NCBI GenBank assembly: GCA_937925715.1
Contig: CALAMG010000013.1
Coordinates: 1 to 45,081 of the forward strand
DNA: 45,081 nucleotides
Source of the DNA: an uncultured Collinsella sp.
GTDB lineage: Bacteria; Actinomycetota; Coriobacteriia; Coriobacteriales; Coriobacteriaceae
Direction of reading: 5' to 3'
Positions within the stretch are counted from its first letter, which is position 1; each line of letters starts with the position of its first letter. Shown piece after piece: positions 39,715-45,081 of this stretch. The position numbers and the translations under genes are program-made. A model generated the notes under the pieces. The model had not been told where the DNA came from. It ran no database searches and saw nothing but the letters and a program-made list of their open reading frames with translations.

Positions 39715-40002
39715 CTACAGGCGGTACATAAAGTTAAAGACGTCCTCGCGCTGGATGGACACGTTGACGCCCGAAAGCTCGCCGGCCTCGGCCAGCGCCT
39801 TCTGCAGCTCGGCGAAGTCGAGCTTGGACTCGGCGGTGTCGGCCAGCATGGTCATGGTGAAGATGTCCTCGATAATGGACTGCGTGATGTCGCGGATGTC
39901 GACGTTGGCCTCGCCCAAAACGCGGGTGACGCCGGCGACGATGCCGGGGCGGTTCTTGCCAAGGACGGTGATGACGATGCGGGAGGACGAGATCTCGGCC
40001 AT
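39715..40002 (-). CDS. Small ACT-domain protein (UPF0237-like)
   Basis: This 95-residue protein is made of one ACT domain with the pattern RIVITVLGKNRPGIVAGVTR, ANVDIRDITQSI and a C-terminal extension with VNVSIQREDVFNFMYRL. Such proteins bind amino acids or similar effectors. In Firmicutes it is usually next to a DUF711 gene, which is missing here; citrate synthase follows instead. AAAGGG precedes the ATG. Confidence 0.9.
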   Translation of the reverse strand: MAEISSSRIVITVLGKNRPGIVAGVTRVLGEANVDIRDITQSIIEDIFTMTMLADTAESKLDFAELQKALAEAGELSGVNVSIQREDVFNFMYRL

Positions 40003-40476
40003 GGGAAACCCTTTCGCGTGGTTGCGGTGCGCGCGGGGCGCTCCGCTACGGTACGGTGTTCATCATTGTACCTGTCTGGCGCAAAAAAGGCGCGCTCGCT
40101 GCGGCGTTACATGCCTGCAACATGAGCGTAAGGGGGAAGGCCGTACGGGGAAGAGCCGTCTGGCGCGTGTCCGGCTCGTGTTGGGTTGATTTCCGATCTC
40201 AGCCGAACACATTGAGCGGACAGGCCGTTCCCGCAGTCAGCCGAACGCCTCCGACGGCTGATTCCGAACTGGAAGCGGAGGGCATCCCCGCCCTTCGGTA
40301 GGGGATACCGCTCCGCGGCGCATGCCGCGGGCGGCGCCCCTATCGGACCACCGTGACCTCAGTTGGGATGGGCCCAGCACTGCCGCGTACTCGGTGAGCT
40401 AGAGCCAACTGTTCGTCTTCACGTCGCGTATGGCGATATTTCGGTCGTCCGGCTCGGTGATGCCGTAGCCGAACGC
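40003..40476. other. Intergenic, 474 bases, repeats and a strong hairpin but no gene
   Basis: I see no credible ORF or tRNA. The octamer AGCCGAAC occurs at about 40201, 40239 and 40467; the last two extend to AGCCGAACGCCT, and the third copy touches the recombinase remnant's stop. A hairpin (described separately) lies at 40275-40316. The stretch is probably the scar around a former integrated element. Confidence 0.5.
40275..40316. other. Strong hairpin downstream of the recombinase remnant
   Basis: GCGGAGGGCATCCCC pairs with GGGGATACCGCTCCGC around CGCCCTTCGGTA-type loop, with one bulge. No T run follows on either strand. It could be a transcript end or part of a recombination site. Confidence 0.6.
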
Positions 40477-41124
40477 CTAGAGCGTCTCGATGGACTCCTG
40501 GATCCTCTGTTGGAACATGGGACCCGGATCGACCCTCGGCCCGAGGTGCCCGCGCCAAAGGCACGGCGTGGCGCGCAGCATGTTATGGATTTTGGAGATG
40601 GGCTCGATGTCGGCGTAGACGTTGAGCGTCGCCATGGCGTCCTTGTGGCCGAGGATCGATTGGAGCGCCTTGATATCGCCGCCTTGGCGGATCCACTGCG
40701 TTGCGAACGTGTGGCGAAGGCCGTGGAACGTGATCAGCTCGTCGTTGGTGCCCATGAGGCCGTTGGTCTCCGAGAACGTCTTGAACGCCCTGCGGATATA
40801 GCTTGTCGTCGCGAAGGTCGCGCCCGGCTCCGACAGGATGTAGCAGTCCCCGATCTCGACCGCCCCGGTAAGGCCGCGCAAGCGCAGCTTTCCGCAGTCG
40901 ATCTCGTGGGTCTCCTTCAGGAAGGGGAGTAGGCCGACCGGGTCGATGGGGATACCCCTGGCGTCATGGGTCTTGGTGTCCTTGATAAACGAACCCATTC
41001 CCTTCGCGTACGCCACCGAGTGTCTGATCGAAATCAGGCCCGTCTCGAAATCCACATCGCACCACCGAAGGCCGCAGACCTCGCCGATTCGCATCCCCGT
41101 GTGCAGGGCGAGTACGACCGCCCT
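40477..41124 (-). pseudogene. Tyrosine recombinase (integrase) remnant, catalytic domain only
   Basis: The frame holds a phage/ICE-type integrase catalytic domain: first Arg in ALHTGMRIGEVCGLRW, HGLRHTFAT with the His-x-x-Arg, LGHK, and the Tyr nucleophile in LNVYADIE. The whole N-terminal DNA-binding and core-binding part, normally about 150-190 residues, is missing. Reading upstream from the ATG at 41094, the family text continues for ten codons (RAVVLALHTG) and then meets the TAG that ends the XRE gene, in the same frame. So this is a truncated gene joined to the XRE gene; it could make a 205-residue fragment from 41094 but is unlikely to recombine DNA. Confidence 0.85.
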
Positions 41125-41376
41125 CTAATCCTCGGCGGACCAATCGAGTCCGAACTCCTTTCGGGCATCCTCTTCGCTCATGACTTCGAGAAGGTCTCCG
41201 GGTTGGCAACGAAGGGCGAGGCATAGCTGCTCGAGTGTGTTGAAGCGAATGCCGCGAATATGCCCTTTTTTAATGCGGGACAGGTTCACGGGCGTGGTTC
41301 CAATCCTTTCGGCAAGTTCGTTCGAGGAAATCTTTCGCTCGGCCATGATCTTGTCGAGGCGAACAATTACGGGCAT
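41125..41376 (-). CDS. XRE-family small regulator (YozG/HTH_26-like)
   Basis: This 83-residue DNA-binding protein has one helix-turn-helix: MAERKISSNELAERIGTTPV and NLSRIKKGHIRGIRFNTLEQ (about residues 10-50), then LCLALRCQPGDLLEV. This is the short Cro/CI type usually paired with a DUF2975 membrane protein, which here precedes it by nine bases. Its last residues (ARKEFGLDWSAED) differ from the usual acidic end of this group and may derive from the recombinase it is fused to. An IR upstream of the pair is a candidate operator. Confidence 0.85.
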   Translation of the reverse strand: MPVIVRLDKIMAERKISSNELAERIGTTPVNLSRIKKGHIRGIRFNTLEQLCLALRCQPGDLLEVMSEEDARKEFGLDWSAED

Positions 41377-41385
41377 GGCGTTTCC

Positions 41386-41898
41386 TTACGCAATCTCGTC
41401 GGAGTCGAGGTACAGCTCTCGGGCGTACAAGAAGAGCTGGGAAAGCATGAACAGGACGATGCCGAGAACCAGAGAGGTCCAATCGAATGATGAAGCGATC
41501 TCTTGGGCGCCGACGGCCCCCTCGCCGCCAAACATCGAAACGGAGGTTTTGAGTGAGCCGGCGTAGAGGCTGGTGGCAGCTTGAACAACGAAGAGAATGC
41601 CGAGCACCTTCAAGCATGTCGCAGACCCTTTCTTGAAGGGGTCTGCGCTCTTGATCGTCCACACGAGAACGGCGCTGAGGATGGTCGTAGCGATACCGAT
41701 GACGGCAGGGACCAATGTCGAGATCGCAAGGGCTGGATACGCGGGGGAGTCTGCAATTACAGGGTTGTCGAGCACTTCGATTGCTGGCTTTAAGGAGAAC
41801 GCCACTTGTGCGATGGCGGTGGCGCAAAGGGTCGCAGAGGCTATCGCACATGCGATGCGGAAGGAATGAAGCCGGGGAGTGCGATTGTCGGAACTCAT
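41386..41898 (-). CDS. DUF2975-like four-helix membrane protein
   Basis: This 170-residue protein has four hydrophobic segments: about 15-37, 54-82, 95-115 and 142-163, separated by short loops (CAIASATLCATAIAQVAFSL; ALAISTLVPAVIGIATTILS; CLKVLGILFVVQAATSL; TSLVLGIVLFMLSQLFLYA). The layout with a following short XRE regulator is the DUF2975 pair; its role is unknown, perhaps sensing the membrane state and holding the regulator. GGAGG precedes the ATG. It is divergent from the ABC permease. Confidence 0.8.
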   Translation of the reverse strand: MSSDNRTPRLHSFRIACAIASATLCATAIAQVAFSLKPAIEVLDNPVIADSPAYPALAISTLVPAVIGIATTILSAVLVWTIKSADPFKKGSATCLKVLGILFVVQAATSLYAGSLKTSVSMFGGEGAVGAQEIASSFDWTSLVLGIVLFMLSQLFLYARELYLDSDEIA

Positions 41899-41935
41899 AA
41901 TAACCTCCGAAGAATTTAAAAAACTCAGGTTACTT

Positions 41936-41954
41936 TTTAACAGTTTATGTTAAA
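41936..41954. promoter_or_regulatory. Inverted repeat in the divergent DUF2975/ABC permease control region
   Basis: TTTAACA (41936-41942) and TGTTAAA (41948-41954) are exact inverted arms with a five-base spacer, in the only AT-rich part of the divergent region. This is a plausible operator for the XRE regulator. Confidence 0.5.
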
Positions 41955-41977
41955 TTGACTTTGCCGGCAAGTAATAA

Positions 41978-42000
41978 GGGCCGAGCATTTTGTTCGGCCC
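41978..42000 (+). other. Hairpin in the ABC permease leader
   Basis: GGGCCGA (41978-41984) pairs with TCGGCCC (41994-42000) around a nine-base loop. It lies 34 bases before the permease ATG. It could be an attenuator; no strong T run follows. Confidence 0.5.
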
Positions 42001-42033
42001 CTCTGTTCCGACTGGATGAGGTTAAGGTTGGCG

Positions 42034-44256
42034 ATGAATATGCTCAAAATCTCGAAGGCGATCTTTAGGTCGCTTCTCTCCTCCAGGTCGCTCTGTGTTG
42101 TCGTTGTTGCGTTGATGGTTCTTTGTGCTCTGCCCGTCTTCAGGAGCGCGGCTGGCATCGACGGACGGGTCGAATACCTCGAGTCGGGAATAACCCGTGT
42201 TGAGCAGGAATTGTCAGCATCCTATGCGGATGCGCTTGTGAATGCGGGGGAGGACGGTGTCTATACCTCTTCATCAAGCATGCCCGCGCTTCTGTACCCT
42301 CTTGCCGCGGGACGTCTTATCTTGGCACCGCTCTCTCCCCTACTTCCGTTTCTGCAGATATCGGATGGAGAGTACACCTATTATGACGGATCGAAGGAGT
42401 ACTTGCTATGGGTCGCAACGGCCGTTGCCGTCTCGTTCCTTGCCGCGCGTCTTAACAAACGTGAAAAGCTCATCATCCAGGCACCGATGGGCGAGCTGGG
42501 TAGACTTGTTGCATCGAGCGTATGGGCGAGTGTTTTTGCAATGCTTGCCGTCCTCGCCATCAATCTTCCAGGGATAATCGCCGCGCTTGTGAAGAATGGC
42601 CCGGGCTCGCCGTTCTATCCGATAGGCTACATTCAATATGCGACTCCGGTTATCAAACCGGCTTGGCTGGTGTTCGCGCAGACGGCCATCTTGCAATTCT
42701 TGGTGGCAGCGTTCATCTCGCTTGTCGTTCACCTTGCCGTGAAGATTGCCAATAACCCTACGCTTGGAATCGTGTTCGTATGTGCCCTGATGGGGGTGAC
42801 GATGGTTCCCGGGTATTACGGAAGATCCATCGCTTTACGTGAGTTCGCCCTGTTGAATCCCCTTATGTATGCGAACACTGAGTTGACCGTCGGCGCCTAT
42901 AGCCCGTACCCGACAACGCAGATAGTGAATCTGCCTGGACTTTGCTTCGAGCGTGGCGCGATTGCCCTCGTATGCGCAATCGGGATCGAGGTGCTGGCAA
43001 TTAGCCTGCTTTGCGTTGCTGGAAAGAGCGGCTGCGCGTGCCCGATATCCCCGATTTGTCTTGAGAGAGGTTCCTTCACTGCATCGAGAACGGCAACTCG
43101 TTCGAGCGCTTGTGCCTCCGCCGTTGCATACGTAAGAACGATGGGGAAACTGCTCCTGCGTTCTCCTACCCTCGCCGTATGCGCGATTGCAATGTCGACG
43201 ACGATGCTGGCCCCGGCTCTGGTCGAGATGTTTCCTGACGCTGATAACGTTTCCGCTGTTCGGTATAGGGATGGGGAGCTCCGTTCAATAGATCGGTATC
43301 TAGAGCAGAACGCTGCGAATATGGACGTCGAGGGCAAAGCGGCCCTGGAAGACATGCGGGATGCTCTTTCGGGTTTCGTGTACGCGCCTATGCCTGCGGA
43401 GGGGTTTCGAAGCCTTGCGACGTACGAGCGCGCTCGAGGTGAGCTGGGCGCGGCAGATGCGACTCTCCTGCAATCGATCGGAATCGAGCCGGAGACTCCT
43501 TCTCGTGCGGAGGCGCGCGCCCTTCTGCTTGAGTCGATCGCGAGCTTGCCGGACCCCAAGGTTTACGAGTTAAGTACGAAGATGCCCCCATTAATCCTCC
43601 TTTCGTATCTCCAGGCAGCGCTTCCCTCCTTATTTTTGCTGTTGCCCGTGGTTGTCACATCGCTCGCGTGCACCCACCTGCAGTGTCGTTCCCTTCTGGT
43701 TCTCCAGATCCCCGCAACAGCGCATGTGCGTTTTCTGACGGCTGTTGCGCTGGCTCTCCTGCTTGGCTTGGTGCTGCTTTTGGTGTCGATGGTTCCCGCT
43801 GTCGTTGTGTCCGTGATTAAGAACGGTGCGGGTGGATCGGAGTATCCCGTCGCTCTCATTCGGGCGGGAGCTTCGACAACGTCCATGGTGGGGGAGGCGG
43901 TGTTGTGCAGTATTCCGTTGCTGGTCATGGCATACGGCGTGATTTCCGTCGTCGCTGCGTTGACAGCAGCGATTAGCCGCAACCCCGTTGTCACCGGAAT
44001 GGTTTGCGCGGTTCTCTTGGTGTTGGGTTCGTTGAGCGCTCATGTTGAAAGCGTGGGCATGGGCGTCGCGCTGCTGGCTCCATTCGCCTCGTTTGATCCC
44101 GCTTCCCAGGTGGGGACGATTGGGTTCCTTGGGCGAGGGACGAACGCGATGCCTTTTGGAGAGGTCGTCGGCGCATCGGGCGCTCTGCTGGTGGTCTTGG
44201 GCGCCGTATCTCCGTTGATGGTGCGCCTGAGTGTTCCAAAGATCGAAAGGGGATGA
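42034..44256 (+). CDS. Double-length ABC transporter permease
   Basis: This 740-residue integral membrane protein looks like two ABC-2-type permease halves joined head to tail. Each half begins with a membrane helix followed by a large extracytoplasmic part (residues about 35-105 and 405-560), then about five helices. The internal duplication shows in PGIIAALVKNGPGSPFYP and PAVVVSVIKNGAGGSEYP at matching places. A Cys/Ser-rich cytoplasmic loop lies between them. ATG 42034 has AAGG upstream; ATG 42016 is an alternative. It overlaps the ATPase region by four bases at its stop. The substrate is unknown; peptide or lipid export and self-protection against antimicrobial peptides are possible by analogy. 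Confidence 0.8.
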   Translation: MNMLKISKAIFRSLLSSRSLCVVVVALMVLCALPVFRSAAGIDGRVEYLESGITRVEQELSASYADALVNAGEDGVYTSSSSMPALLYPLAAGRLILAPLSPLLPFLQISDGEYTYYDGSKEYLLWVATAVAVSFLAARLNKREKLIIQAPMGELGRLVASSVWASVFAMLAVLAINLPGIIAALVKNGPGSPFYPIGYIQYATPVIKPAWLVFAQTAILQFLVAAFISLVVHLAVKIANNPTLGIVFVCALMGVTMVPGYYGRSIALREFALLNPLMYANTELTVGAYSPYPTTQIVNLPGLCFERGAIALVCAIGIEVLAISLLCVAGKSGCACPISPICLERGSFTASRTATRSSACASAVAYVRTMGKLLLRSPTLAVCAIAMSTTMLAPALVEMFPDADNVSAVRYRDGELRSIDRYLEQNAANMDVEGKAALEDMRDALSGFVYAPMPAEGFRSLATYERARGELGAADATLLQSIGIEPETPSRAEARALLLESIASLPDPKVYELSTKMPPLILLSYLQAALPSLFLLLPVVVTSLACTHLQCRSLLVLQIPATAHVRFLTAVALALLLGLVLLLVSMVPAVVVSVIKNGAGGSEYPVALIRAGASTTSMVGEAVLCSIPLLVMAYGVISVVAALTAAISRNPVVTGMVCAVLLVLGSLSAHVESVGMGVALLAPFASFDPASQVGTIGFLGRGTNAMPFGEVVGASGALLVVLGAVSPLMVRLSVPKIERG

Positions 44257-44261
44257 TCTCG

Positions 44262-45002
44262 ATGATTGACCTTCAAACGCTGACGATCTCTTATGGAAAG
44301 AAGGTGCTCGTAGATTCGGTGAACGCTGAGTTTGCCCCGGGTACGGTCTACGGTCTCGTCGCTCCGAACGGGCATGGAAAGACGACGTTGCTGCGTGCGA
44401 TGGCAGGTTTGCCGGGTCCTCGCGTGGACGGGAGCATCGTTCTGGATGAGGTGCAGGGTACGGGTGCGAGAGAGGTCCGTTCTATGATCTTCTATGCACC
44501 TGGTGAGGGGACGCTGCTGTATCCCGGATTGCGTGCGGAAGATCACCTCAAGATGGTTTGCGATATGTGGCCGCATGCTCGCGATATCGAAGAGATAGTG
44601 GAACAAACGCAGATAGGCGAGTTCGCGAAGATGAGGATCCGCACTCTGAGCCAGGGCATGAAGCAGCAGCTTACCCTGGCGATTGCGTATGCGACGGGCG
44701 CGCGGTACCTTCTATTAGATGAGCCCATGAACGCGCTCGACCCCAGCAGGGTGGACTTGCATTCCGAGATTCTCAGGAAGCTGGCCGATTCTGGTACGTG
44801 CATCATCATGTCATCCCACATCTTGGATTCGGTCGATAGGCTGTGCGATGAGATTCTGTTTTTGAAGGATGGGAGGCTCATTAGAAGCATTCCGCAAGAT
44901 GATGCTGCGCCGAAGTCTCCTGGATCCCATTTCGCAAAGCCTGCCGGACGCGCCGAGGGTGCGCTAAGCACGTATCGGCGACTCTACGAAAAGGGCGGGT
45001 AG
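44262..45002 (+). CDS. ABC transporter ATP-binding protein
   Basis: This 246-residue ATPase has Walker A as APNGHGKTTLL (first Gly of the usual GPNG replaced by Ala), the signature LSQGMKQQ, Walker B YLLLDEP and the switch SSH. The start at 44262 has GAAAGGGG at nine bases; ATG 44253 overlaps the permease stop but leaves no room for a ribosome site. It pairs with the double permease, so one ATPase dimer could serve one permease. A tail after the switch region (PQDDAAPKSPGS) is not part of the core fold. Confidence 0.92.
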   Translation: MIDLQTLTISYGKKVLVDSVNAEFAPGTVYGLVAPNGHGKTTLLRAMAGLPGPRVDGSIVLDEVQGTGAREVRSMIFYAPGEGTLLYPGLRAEDHLKMVCDMWPHARDIEEIVEQTQIGEFAKMRIRTLSQGMKQQLTLAIAYATGARYLLLDEPMNALDPSRVDLHSEILRKLADSGTCIIMSSHILDSVDRLCDEILFLKDGRLIRSIPQDDAAPKSPGSHFAKPAGRAEGALSTYRRLYEKGG

Positions 45003-45004
45003 AA

Positions 45005-45081
45005 ATGCAAGTTAAAAATCTATGTGGTCAATATAATACCGTTGAACCCGCATATCGATACCGCTCAGCCATTCGCCTCGC
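45005..45081 (+). CDS. Start of a further small ORF, cut by the window end
   Basis: An ATG at 45005, two bases after the ATPase stop, opens a frame with no stop to the window end (25 codons, beginning MQVKNLCGQYNTVEPAYRY). A purine-rich AAGGGCGGG precedes it. The codon use is more AT-rich than the neighbours. It may be a third gene of the ABC operon; it is too short to name. Confidence 0.45.
   Translation, partial: MQVKNLCGQYNTVEPAYRYRSAIRL

Noticed and set aside
40003..40476. tRNA gene serving as attachment site
   Set aside because: No cloverleaf with a T-loop GTTCRA was found.

Overview
The window looks like a chromosomal segment of a high-GC, anaerobic gut actinobacterium of the class Coriobacteriia, most likely Collinsella or a close relative. 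The reasons are the strongly GC-biased third codon positions, zinc-type S14 and L36 proteins, the gene order rplE-rpsN-rpsH through rpoA-rplQ-truA, and a ygeX/ygeY/ygeW-type purine breakdown set known from gut anaerobes. This is inference from gene content; no 16S rRNA gene or tRNA gene was found.

Left edge (1-6.1 kb): a minus-strand sortase-anchored surface protein that runs off the window, a small unknown gene, a DUF4143-type AAA ATPase preceded by four 33-bp-spaced repeats, a proline-rich single-pass membrane protein, and a YheO-type PAS regulator.

Purine/nitrogen module (6.3-15.4 kb): diaminopropionate ammonia-lyase (ygeX), M20 hydrolase (ygeY), carbamoyltransferase-like YgeW, MocA-type cytidylyltransferase (ygfJ), hydantoinase (ygeZ/hyuA), and the selenium/molybdenum-hydroxylase accessory genes yqeC (inverted), yqeB and xdhC. 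Together they would open purine-derived ureido compounds and convert them to pyruvate and ammonia, and mature a molybdenum hydroxylase. The hydroxylase, carbamate kinase and permease are not in the window. An adenine deaminase lies 19 kb away at 34.3 kb.

Ribosomal block (15.5-26.5 kb): rplE, rpsN, rpsH, rplF, rplR, rpsE, rpmD, rplO, secY, adk, map, infA, rpmJ, rpsM, rpsK, rpsD, rpoA, rplQ, then a strong terminator and truA. The block starts abruptly at rplE: rplN, rplX and the S10 genes that normally precede it are absent, and xdhC plus a palindromic repeat sit there instead.

Housekeeping stretch (26.6-40.0 kb): GT2-type glycosyltransferase, argR, a class A PBP with a low-complexity tail, a U32 peptidase, tyrS, ade, two convergent Cof-type HAD phosphatases, citrate synthase and an ACT-domain protein. 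Several palindromic repeat families occupy the gene ends here.

Right edge (40.0-45.1 kb): accessory DNA with a tyrosine recombinase remnant joined in frame behind an XRE regulator, a DUF2975-like membrane protein, a divergent double-length ABC permease with its ATPase, and the start of a further small ORF cut by the window end. The least explained items are the dispersed palindromes, the 33-bp iterons, the ribosome-site hairpin in front of one HAD gene, and the accessory ABC locus.
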